Positions 55,128 through 64,000 of a DNA stretch of 64,000 nucleotides are shown here, piece by piece. This DNA is from Flavobacteriales bacterium (lineage in GTDB: Bacteria; Bacteroidota; Bacteroidia; Flavobacteriales_F; PHOS-HE28): contig JAHBUL010000009.1 of assembly GCA_019638085.1 (NCBI GenBank), positions 1 to 64,000 of the forward strand. The letters run 5' to 3'. How positions within the stretch are numbered: position 1 is the first letter of the stretch; each line of letters starts with the position of its first letter. A program made the position numbers and the translations under genes. The notes beneath the pieces were generated by a model that was not told where the DNA came from, did no database searches, and worked only from the letters and a program-made list of their open reading frames with translations.

Positions 55128-55732
55128 TATCGCCCCAACACCGTCACCTTCCCCCCAGGTGTCCGGTGCTCCTGTGGATTCAAGCCACCGCATTTCAGGC
55201 GGCTTTGCTTCAGCAGATCCTCTACCGATGAACTGCCGGTCTTTCTGCTTGCGCAGAGCACCAGCTTTGCTGCAGCCTCGGCATCATTCCCCGCGCGGTG
55301 GTGCGTGAAGCGGATGCCATGCATGTTGCACATCGGCCCCAAGCCGTATCCCTTGTGCCCCGGCCACACCCGGCGACAGAGGCTCACGCTACAGAAATAG
55401 CTGAAGGTGGGAAGCGGAAGCCGATGACTGAGCAGGGTGCTGCGCAATACGTTCATGTCGAAAGCGGCGTTGTGGGCCACGATCATGTTGCCTTGCATCA
55501 GCGGCATGGCCTCTTCCCATACTTCAGCGAAGCTGGGCGACTGCGCCACATGCTCCGGTCGGATACCATGTACCGCAATGGTGAACGGGGAGAAATAGGG
55601 CCACTGCCGCGGCTTGATCAACCAGTTGCGAACCTCGCTGATCTCGCCGTTGCGCACAATGGCCAGTCCCATCTCGCAGGGGCTGTCCGGATCGTTGGTG
55701 GCGGTCTCGAAGTCGAGGGCGATGAGGTTCAT
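55127..55732 (-). CDS. DEDDh 3'-5' exonuclease (DnaQ-like)
   Basis: The 201 aa product has the DnaQ/epsilon-type exonuclease motifs: ALDFETATNDP (Exo I, D and E), VAHNAAFDMNVLR (Exo II), and HRAGNDAEAAAKL (Exo III, H and D). It may be an RNase T/DNA polymerase proofreading-like nuclease; the substrate cannot be read. It lies between two copies of an inverted-repeat element and is separated from dapA by 155 bp. Confidence 0.9.
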   Translation of the reverse strand: MNLIALDFETATNDPDSPCEMGLAIVRNGEISEVRNWLIKPRQWPYFSPFTIAVHGIRPEHVAQSPSFAEVWEEAMPLMQGNMIVAHNAAFDMNVLRSTLLSHRLPLPTFSYFCSVSLCRRVWPGHKGYGLGPMCNMHGIRFTHHRAGNDAEAAAKLVLCASRKTGSSSVEDLLKQSRLKCGGLNPQEHRTPGGKVTVLGR

Positions 55733-55758
55733 TCTTGATTTCGTGGAATCTTGGATTT

Positions 55759-55879
55759 AGTTGTCAGTTGCCAGTTGTCAGGTCGGAACTTGGAGCTCCA
55801 GGGGCATAACGATACTTCAGCGCACTGTACGCGAGCAAGCGTCGGCAGCCGGACAACTTACAACTGACAACCGACAACT
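55759..55879 (+). repeat. Inverted-repeat element E2 (GTTGTC family)
   Basis: Left arm 55759-55782 (AGTTGTCAGTTGCCAGTTGT...) and right arm 55849-55878. The right arm shares 27 of 30 bases with E1. It lies between dapA and the exonuclease gene, upstream of the exonuclease on its strand. No ORF is seen. Confidence 0.7.
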
Positions 55880-55887
55880 GGACCCCA

Positions 55888-56781
55888 TCACATCTTCACC
55901 ACTTCCGTATCCGCCAAGGCTTGATAGATCTTCTTGGCCGTTCCTTCACTTACCGGTACCAGCGGAAGCCGCATGTGGACATCGCACAGGCCCAGTGCCT
56001 TCAGCACTTCCTTGATCCCGCCCGGATTGCCTTCCACGAAGAGGAGCGTGATCAGTTCGATAAGATTGAGGTGTTCCTTTTGTGCGGTCTGGAAGTCTCC
56101 TTTCAGTGCGGCATGGACGAGCCTGGCAAATTCCTCCGGAAGGCCGTTGCCCACCACACTGATCACGCCATCGCCACCCAAAGCGAGGATCGGCAGGGTG
56201 AGCGCATCGTCGCCGCTGATCACCAGGAAATCCTCGGGGCGATGCTTCAAGATCAGCCCCACTTGGTCCAAGTTGCCGCTAGCCTCTTTGATGGCGATGA
56301 TATTCTTGAAGTCACGGGCCAAGCGCAGGGTGGTCTCTGCCGCAATATTGCTCATCGTACGGCCCGGCACGTTGTAGAGGATGATCGGTCGAAGGCTCAC
56401 TTGTGCCAGCGCTTTGTAGTGCTGATAGATGCCTTCCTGGGTCGGTTTATTATAGTACGGGCTCACGCTGAGGATCGCATCCACGCCATCCATATCGAAA
56501 GCCTGCAGCTGCTCCACAACTTCGGCCGTATTGTTACCGCCGATGCCGAAAACGATAGGTATCCGGTTGTGTACCACCTCAATGACCTGAGCCAGTAGGT
56601 GCTTCTTTTCCTCGGTGGAAATGGTGGCGCTTTCACCTGTGGTACCCATCACCACGAGGTAATCGATGCCGCCGGTGATCTGGTGTTCGATCACTTTGGC
56701 CAGTGCGGCATGATCAATGGCGCCATTGGCGCGAAACGGCGTTACCAAGGCCACGCCAAGGCCACGAAATCGGTTGTCCAT
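55888..56781 (-). CDS. dapA: 4-hydroxy-tetrahydrodipicolinate synthase
   Basis: The 297 aa enzyme condenses pyruvate with aspartate semialdehyde in the lysine/diaminopimelate pathway. The Schiff-base Lys is in NIIAIKEASGNLD, the Tyr in ILYNVPGRTMSNIA, the pyruvate-binding GTTGESATIS and GGDGVISVVGN are present. Length is normal. It is 7 bp downstream of the DUF6913 gene and in the same operon as ligA. Confidence 0.96.
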   Translation of the reverse strand: MDNRFRGLGVALVTPFRANGAIDHAALAKVIEHQITGGIDYLVVMGTTGESATISTEEKKHLLAQVIEVVHNRIPIVFGIGGNNTAEVVEQLQAFDMDGVDAILSVSPYYNKPTQEGIYQHYKALAQVSLRPIILYNVPGRTMSNIAAETTLRLARDFKNIIAIKEASGNLDQVGLILKHRPEDFLVISGDDALTLPILALGGDGVISVVGNGLPEEFARLVHAALKGDFQTAQKEHLNLIELITLLFVEGNPGGIKEVLKALGLCDVHMRLPLVPVSEGTAKKIYQALADTEVVKM

Positions 56782-56788
56782 TGCCCTA

Positions 56789-59391
<2,603 letters not shown>

Positions 59392-59400
59392 TCACAAAGA

Positions 59401-60261
59401 TCACTTCCAAGCGTGAATGAAACGCGGGTTTCCGCTCAGATCATGGAACACCTCCACTCCGGTGAAGCCTTTCGTATTGATCACTGCCGCTGTTTCCGGC
59501 GCATACCGGTAGTGGGCCTCAAACCAGAGCGCATCGCCGGGATGTCCCGTCGGACCTACAACAGCGGCAATGGCGCGATAGAATTTGTGCGGGTCATCAT
59601 CTTCCACAAAAAGCGCAAGATGAGGCTCATGTTGAAGGACCTGTTCCTGCATGGAGGATCGATCCCCTTGTGGCACATAGGGTGGGTTGCTGACCACCAA
59701 GGTCTGCCCTGGGCACCATGCATTCTTCAACAGCGGCAATAATTCCGGACCGAGTGCATCGCACTCCATCCATTCCACCTGGAGGTGGTTTGCGGCCGCA
59801 TTGGCCTTGGCCACTTCCAGTGCCTCGGCACTCCGATCCATGCCCATCACCTTTGCTTTGGGGAACGCCTTCTTCAAGGCCAGCGCGATGCAACCACTTC
59901 CTGTGCCGATGTCCACAATGAGTTCAGGAGCATGGTCATGGGAGCGGACGATGCGTTCCACCAGTTCCTCGGTTTCCGGACGGGGGATCAACACCCGGCG
60001 ATCCACCGCAAGCCGCAATCCATGGAAATCCACATGCCCCAATGCATACTGAATAGGTTCACCGGACCGGATGCGTTCCAGGGTTTCCGTGAGCATGCCG
60101 ATCTGCTCTCCGGAAAGTTCGCGATCCAGTTCCAGCATGGAAATACCGATGCGATCCTGAAGAACAACCCGAATGATGGCGCGGGTTTCCGCTTGACCAT
60201 GTATGGCCGACAATGCCTCGCGGTATTGATCAACCCATGCTTTTACGGTGTGGTGGTTCAT
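59401..60261 (-). CDS. prmC: Peptide chain release factor N5-glutamine methyltransferase PrmC
   Basis: The 286 aa SAM-dependent enzyme methylates the GGQ glutamine of release factors. It has the SAM motif DIGTGSGCIALALKKAFP, the catalytic NPPY in VVSNPPYVPQGDR, and the N-terminal domain (LELDRELSGEQIGMLTETLERIRSGEPIQYALG). It ends 24 bp upstream of ligA and is in the same direction. Confidence 0.95.
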   Translation of the reverse strand: MNHHTVKAWVDQYREALSAIHGQAETRAIIRVVLQDRIGISMLELDRELSGEQIGMLTETLERIRSGEPIQYALGHVDFHGLRLAVDRRVLIPRPETEELVERIVRSHDHAPELIVDIGTGSGCIALALKKAFPKAKVMGMDRSAEALEVAKANAAANHLQVEWMECDALGPELLPLLKNAWCPGQTLVVSNPPYVPQGDRSSMQEQVLQHEPHLALFVEDDDPHKFYRAIAAVVGPTGHPGDALWFEAHYRYAPETAAVINTKGFTGVEVFHDLSGNPRFIHAWK

Positions 60262-60405
60262 TCCGGGCCAAGATGGTACAAATGTGGGGAGCGTAATCCC
60301 CGATCCAACCTGGTCTTCCGGTTCAACCCCTCATGATACCTGCTGTATTCGCTACAAAAGGGAAATCGGCAGGGTACTTGCCTTTCAACTGCAAAATCGT
60401 CCAAC

Positions 60406-61026
60406 ATGAACATGCTCAAGTCACTCCTCGCTTTTGGCTGCATAGCCTTGATCCCCACGCTTTCCTCTGCCCAGGAGATCCGTCTTTATGGTGGGTATAA
60501 CGGCTCCAACGTGTCCAAGGCAGGAACAGAACAGTGGGTAGGCCGGGCGGGCTACCAGTTCGGTGCTGATCTAACGATCGGTAGCCAGTGGTTCCTGAAG
60601 CCGGGCATTGAATTCATGGTGCGGAACCTGAACTATACTGTTACCGGGACCGCACCTGATGGCAGCACGACCATTCCTAACACAGAGTTTGAGTATACCA
60701 GTCGTTCCCTGCGAATACCGGTAATGTTGGGCGTTCACCTGATGGACCCGGACAACGATCCGGCCGTGAATTTCTATGTCATGGGTGGTCCATCTGCTTT
60801 GATGAACTTGAACGCTGACCTGAACAATGATGCCTTGACGGCGGAAACGAATTCCACCCAATGGTATGTTGGCTTTGGTGGTGGCTTGGAGCTGAGTTTC
60901 CTGTTCGCGGAGGTGGGTTATGATGTTGCGATGAGCAATGTTTTCAAAGGCGATGATTTCCAAACCAACCCCAAGGTAAATTTCATACACGCAAATGCCG
61001 GTGTCCGGTTGAAGCTGGCCAGATAG
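60406..61026 (+). CDS. Outer membrane beta-barrel protein
   Basis: The 206 aa product has a signal peptide (LLAFGCIALIPTLSSAQ) and OmpA-like/porin-family barrel strands (LYGGYNGSNV, AGYQFGADLTIGSQWFLKPGIEFMV, YVGFGGGLELSFLFAEVGYDVAMSN), ending in FIHANAGVRLKLAR. It is of the PorT/OmpW-like barrel family type common in Bacteroidota (outer membrane beta-barrel, PF13568-like). Ligand unknown. Confidence 0.8.
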   Translation: MNMLKSLLAFGCIALIPTLSSAQEIRLYGGYNGSNVSKAGTEQWVGRAGYQFGADLTIGSQWFLKPGIEFMVRNLNYTVTGTAPDGSTTIPNTEFEYTSRSLRIPVMLGVHLMDPDNDPAVNFYVMGGPSALMNLNADLNNDALTAETNSTQWYVGFGGGLELSFLFAEVGYDVAMSNVFKGDDFQTNPKVNFIHANAGVRLKLAR

Positions 61027-61134
61027 GGTCGTGGGGAACACGGTTCATGCCGTCCGGCTCCGCTGGGTTAACAAGCACTTGAATTTTCACCTCGGGGTTC
61101 CATTTGATATCGGCGCTTCCGATATTTGCATCCC

Positions 61135-61210
61135 GGGGCAGTAGCTCAGCTGGCTAGAGCGCCGCGTTCGCAATGCGGAGGTCGAGAGTTCGAATCTCTT
61201 TTGCTCCACC
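61135..61210 (+). tRNA. tRNA-Ala (CGC)
   Basis: Acceptor GGGGCAG pairs with TTGCTCC, D-arm AGCTCAGCTGGCTAGAGC, anticodon loop TTCGCAA with anticodon CGC, T-arm GAGAGTTCGAATCTCTT. Discriminator A at 61210; CCA not encoded. A TAnnTTTG-like box (GATATTTG) is at 61121. Confidence 0.93.
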
Positions 61211-61215
61211 CTTGA

Positions 61216-61247
61216 AGCCCTTCTTTTTCGAAGGGCTTCGGCTTTTG
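61216..61247 (+). terminator. Terminator after tRNA-Ala
   Basis: A perfect 10 bp stem GAAGCCCTTC / GAAGGGCTTC with a TTTTTC loop, followed by GGCTTTT. The stem core GAAGGGC recurs in the tRNA-Arg terminator. Confidence 0.8.
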
Positions 61248-61258
61248 GCTACTTCGGG

Positions 61259-61266
61259 TAACTTCG
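61259..61266 (+). promoter_or_regulatory. Putative -7 box of tRNA-Ser (TAACTTCG)
   Basis: TAACTTCG fits TAnnTTCG and lies 25 bases before the 5' end of tRNA-Ser. Confidence 0.4.
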
Positions 61267-61291
61267 CGCCCCGTTCATCGGACGCACTTTT

Positions 61292-61379
61292 GGAGAGGTG
61301 GCAGAGCGGTTGAATGCGGCGGTCTTGAAAACCGCTTTACCTACGGGTAACGGGGGTTCGAATCCCTCCCTCTCCGCCA
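61292..61379 (+). tRNA. tRNA-Ser (TGA)
   Basis: Acceptor GGAGAGG pairs with CCTCTCC, discriminator G, with CCA encoded at 61377-61379. Anticodon stem GCGGT/ACCGC and loop CTTGAAA give anticodon TGA. The long variable arm (TTTACCTACGGGTAAC) is characteristic of tRNA-Ser. Confidence 0.95.
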
Positions 61380-61399
61380 ACGCTGCCCGCAGTCACTCT

Positions 61400-61510
61400 T
61401 GAACCACGGACCGTGCTTCGCGACGGCGCGTGCACACGGTTAAGCACGGATTCATTCATGGAACACGCGGAAGCCCCGAAACCAAATGGATGCCGCGGGT
61501 CCGTGGTTCA
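61400..61510 (+). repeat. Inverted-repeat element E4 (CCACGGA family)
   Basis: A 111 bp element bounded by perfect 13 bp arms TGAACCACGGACC (61400-61412) and GGTCCGTGGTTCA (61498-61510), with CACGG/CATGG/CGCGGA words inside. No ORF is seen. It lies between tRNA-Ser and the convergent gene at 61536. Confidence 0.7.
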
Positions 61511-61535
61511 TCCCCGCCGGATCTGCCCCTCCGCC

Positions 61536-62573
61536 CTATTCCACCGGGTAATAGATATTCGTGACCCATTTTGTAGTGTCGGGCTCCTGGCCCGGATCGG
61601 TCACGAATTCCTCTACCACGGGTGAGCGCAGTTTCAGGCCCTTGGCCTTCATCATGTCATAGATGGCTTCGTGAGCCTCCTTACTTTTCTCCGGAGAACC
61701 ATTGTATGCGATCATCAGGGCCTTGCCTGCCGGCACGGTCACGATCTCACACCCGGGTACCCGCACATCCGGACCTGCAGTTATGGGCGCTCCCGCGAAT
61801 ACATCGGTCTTCCGATCGACGGTATCGCGCTTGTAATACAAGGCCGTTGGACCGCCCGCCAACTTCACATCCGCCTTTTCGATCGCTTGTTTGGATTGCG
61901 GGAACACCTTGCTGAAATAGGCACCCATGCCGCCCCACTTCACCATGTCCCGTTTGCCTGCATATGTTACCTCGGGCCTCTCCACGGTCTCTATCCGGAA
62001 ACCTCGGTAGGTATTCGCCTTGTCCTCTTCCGCCAGTTTGATCGCATCGAGTTCGGCCAATGATCGCAGCTGCTTCAAGCCGTCCTGCAGATCAGGCCCA
62101 ATGATCGTGTCGATGTCATTGAATACAAGATAGATGCGCTTGAAGAAATCATTACTGCTCTCAAATGTCCACGTTACATGGGTGCTATCCATCAAGGAGT
62201 TCAACTTTAGTTCCAGTTCGGCCTGCTGTTGATATGGCTCACTGAAGTGGACCTCCAGTTTCACGCGCTTATTGGGTACCAAACCAGTGTCGATCTCACT
62301 GGATGCCTCGTCCTTCTCACGCCAGGTTCCATCCTGACCTACTTCAACGGTTTGCCCGGAATAGATCAATTTACTGTTTGCATCCTTCCTGTTCCATGGA
62401 TTCCACTCTTCCATGCGCTGAAGGGATGAGGCGTGAGCGTATACCACTGGCGCAGTTGCGTGGATCACCACTGAACGTGTGACGATGGAACGCTTAGGTC
62501 CGATGAGCCCTAGGATCGCTCCCAAGGCGATCACGGCAACCAGAATGATCAGAAGCGTTTTCAATGCGCGCAT
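61536..62573 (-). CDS. SRPBCC protein with GyrI-like C-terminal domain
   Basis: The 345 aa product starts with a membrane anchor (LLIILVAVIALGAILGLIG), then an SRPBCC/polyketide-cyclase-like helix-grip domain (VVIHATAPVVYAHASSLQRMEEWNPWNRKDAN...EVHFSEPYQQQAELELKLN), and from about residue 195 a GyrI-like/AraC effector-binding domain (VERPEVTYAGKRDMVKWGGMGAYFSKVFPQ...LMIAYNGSPEKSKEAHEAIYDMMKAKGL...). The combination occurs in Bacteroidota. Small hydrophobic ligand binding is an inference. ATG 62573 (MRALKTLL) is chosen over 62672. Confidence 0.85.
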   Translation of the reverse strand: MRALKTLLIILVAVIALGAILGLIGPKRSIVTRSVVIHATAPVVYAHASSLQRMEEWNPWNRKDANSKLIYSGQTVEVGQDGTWREKDEASSEIDTGLVPNKRVKLEVHFSEPYQQQAELELKLNSLMDSTHVTWTFESSNDFFKRIYLVFNDIDTIIGPDLQDGLKQLRSLAELDAIKLAEEDKANTYRGFRIETVERPEVTYAGKRDMVKWGGMGAYFSKVFPQSKQAIEKADVKLAGGPTALYYKRDTVDRKTDVFAGAPITAGPDVRVPGCEIVTVPAGKALMIAYNGSPEKSKEAHEAIYDMMKAKGLKLRSPVVEEFVTDPGQEPDTTKWVTNIYYPVE

Positions 62574-62683
62574 GGACTGAAATTTCCCGAAAGATGCGGG
62601 TTCCCGTGAAAACCACCGTAAGAAGATGGCTGCATTGACTATCCTTGGCATGATTTTCCCAAGGACCTCCAAAAACCACCAAC

Positions 62684-63268
62684 ATGCGTTCGACCACCAC
62701 CCGTCTTGTCCGCCCCTTCCTGTTTCTTCCTTTGGTAGGGCTTCTGGCGTTCTCTCTTCCCTCCTGCAAAAGCAGCAGCCCTGCGGGGGAAAAAGTGAAG
62801 ATGCCCTTTACAGGCAACAAGTATGAGAGCAACAACCGCTTTTTCCGGGGCACGGGGAGCGGTGTCAGTGTAAAGCAGAACATTGCACGAGGCAAGGCGG
62901 ATATCGATGCCAAGAACCAATTAGCCGCGCAAGTGCGAACGAACATCCGGGCTGTTACGGACCAGTACTTGGCCCAGACGGAGAACGCCGAAGCCGCTGA
63001 TGTGGCGGATAAATTCCAGTCGTTGGTCCGTGAGGTGATGAACACCGATGTGGCGGATATGCGGAAGATCGGTGAGGAGACCCGCTATAACGAGACCACG
63101 AAGGAGTACACACAATATGTGGCGTACGAGATCAAGAAGAACGCCATGTTCCGCTTCATGAAGAAGCAGGCCAAAACGGACGACAAGATCAACGAGGTGA
63201 CCCGGAAGAAGATCGAGGAGATCCTGGACGAAGAGATCAAGAAGGCGGACCTGGAGGATCACGATTGA
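62684..63268 (+). CDS. LPP20-like lipoprotein
   Basis: The 194 aa product has a lipoprotein signal (FLFLPLVGLLAFSLPSCK, lipobox Cys near residue 28) and the LPP20-like core RGTGSGVSVKQNIARGKADIDAKNQLAAQVRTN...EYTQYVAYEIKKNAM. A charged helical tail ends the protein (KKIEEILDEEIKKADLEDHD). LPP20-type lipoproteins are outer membrane or surface lipoproteins of unknown function. A TATCCTTG box (7/8) lies at 62640-62647. Confidence 0.8.
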   Translation: MRSTTTRLVRPFLFLPLVGLLAFSLPSCKSSSPAGEKVKMPFTGNKYESNNRFFRGTGSGVSVKQNIARGKADIDAKNQLAAQVRTNIRAVTDQYLAQTENAEAADVADKFQSLVREVMNTDVADMRKIGEETRYNETTKEYTQYVAYEIKKNAMFRFMKKQAKTDDKINEVTRKKIEEILDEEIKKADLEDHD

Positions 63269-63288
63269 TCACTCTAGAGGACTCGTTT

Positions 63289-64000
63289 TCACCGTCGCCT
63301 TGACTTCACGCCAAGCACGCCCAGCAGACCTCTGGTGAATTCGCGCATGGCGGTCCGTCCGAGCTGGCGCACCATGGTATTTTTACTGATGTCCTCCAGC
63401 ATGCTCGGCTCCTTCTTGGTGGTTTTGCTCTTAGCGGGCTTGGCCGGTGCGGCCTCGATCTGTTGATGATCGCGAAGGCGTTTCTCCAGGATCTCGGCTG
63501 CGCTCTCGCGATTGATCACCTCATTGTACTTCGTCACCAGTTGGGAGCGGGCCACCAAGGCTGAAAGCTCGTCCGGTGTGAGGATGTCCATGCGTGTACC
63601 CGGTGCACGCACCAGTGTGTGGGCTAGCGGCGTGGGCATACCCTTATTACCCAGTACGGTTACCATGGCCTCGCCAATGCCCATGGAAGTGAGCAATTCC
63701 TCGGAGCTATAGAACTCGGTGAGGGGATAGTTCTGTGCGGTTTTCTTGATCGTGGTGCGATCCTTGGCGGTGAAGGCGCGCAACGAATGCTGCACCTTCA
63801 TGCCTAGCTGGCCGAGCACACTATCCGGAACGTCGCTGGGATCCTGGGTACAGAAGTAGATACCCACCCCCTTGGAGCGGATCAACTTGATGATGCTTTC
63901 GATCTGGTCCAGCAACGGCTTGGTGGCATTGTCGAAGATCAAGTGAGCTTCATCGATGAAGATGACCAGCTTGGGTTTGTCGGCATCACCCACCTCCGGA
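63289..64000 (-). CDS. HerA-like DUF853 ATPase (5' partial)
   Basis: The C-terminal 237 residues of a HerA-like (DUF853) ATPase; the N-terminus lies past the right edge, because the frame stays open to 64000 before GTG 63993. Walker B is KLVIFIDEAHLIF, and CTQDPSDVPDSVLGQLGMKVQHSLRAFTAKDR is a motor-core signature, followed by a positively charged linker and the C-terminal conserved LGVLGVKSRRR. The family is related to DNA-pumping HerA/FtsK ATPases; its cellular role in Bacteroidota is not established. Co-directional neighbours upstream are unseen. Confidence 0.88.
   Translation of the reverse strand, partial: PEVGDADKPKLVIFIDEAHLIFDNATKPLLDQIESIIKLIRSKGVGIYFCTQDPSDVPDSVLGQLGMKVQHSLRAFTAKDRTTIKKTAQNYPLTEFYSSEELLTSMGIGEAMVTVLGNKGMPTPLAHTLVRAPGTRMDILTPDELSALVARSQLVTKYNEVINRESAAEILEKRLRDHQQIEAAPAKPAKSKTTKKEPSMLEDISKNTMVRQLGRTAMREFTRGLLGVLGVKSRRR

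Overview
The window looks like chromosomal DNA of an uncultured, relatively GC-rich member of the Bacteroidota (Flavobacteriales-like). The signs are several proteins with type IX secretion system (T9SS) sorting tails, families largely restricted to Bacteroidota (DUF4835, DUF1599, DUF6913, the BT_3928 and DUF5723 families), the gene orders bamD-rpoZ-coaBC-DUF4835 and folP/DUF1599/BT_3928/tpiA/prmA, weak ribosome binding sites, and promoter -7 boxes of the form TAnnTTTG or TAnnTTCG close to start codons. No prophage, insertion sequence, rRNA or CRISPR array was seen. Taxonomy is inferred from family content only.

Layout. 1-9.9 kb: the end of a repeat-rich T9SS adhesin, rarA, cell-envelope hypotheticals, a TPR protein and a lone SiaC-like phosphoprotein. 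10-11.3 kb: tRNA-Arg, an M48 metallopeptidase lipoprotein and clpS. 11.4-25.9 kb: a leftward operon BT_3928-tpiA-prmA-(1482 aa exported protein)-plsY-(2092 aa exported protein), mostly with overlapping stop and start codons. 26-33.3 kb: folP and DUF1599 head to head, two small exported carboxypeptidase-regulatory-like proteins, and two membrane class III nucleotide cyclases flanking a secreted propeller-like protein. 33.4-39 kb: a giant T9SS type B adhesin with a 618 bp tandem duplication. 39-48.5 kb: WG-repeat and TPR proteins, trmD, rplS, then bamD-rpoZ-coaBC-DUF4835 and another T9SS protein. 48.9-55 kb: a serine-palmitoyltransferase-like enzyme, DoxX, an outer membrane barrel and thrS-infC-rpmI-rplT. 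55-64 kb: exonuclease, dapA, DUF6913, ligA, prmC, a barrel, tRNA-Ala and tRNA-Ser, an SRPBCC/GyrI-like protein, an LPP20-like lipoprotein and the end of a HerA-like ATPase.

How the genes relate. Housekeeping functions (translation, replication and repair, phospholipid, CoA, folate and lysine/peptidoglycan precursor synthesis) are interleaved with envelope proteins. The 2092 aa protein has TPR, propeller and carboxypeptidase-regulatory domains in the order known from the T9SS periplasmic protein PorE, but appears to end in two SPOR-like domains instead of OmpA_C. Intergenic spaces between 50 and 61.5 kb hold four inverted-repeat-bounded elements of three sequence families. The most interesting leads are that protein, the two cyclases (one with altered catalytic residues), the paired elements flanking the exonuclease gene, the 618 bp repeat and a translationally coupled 40 aa membrane peptide.
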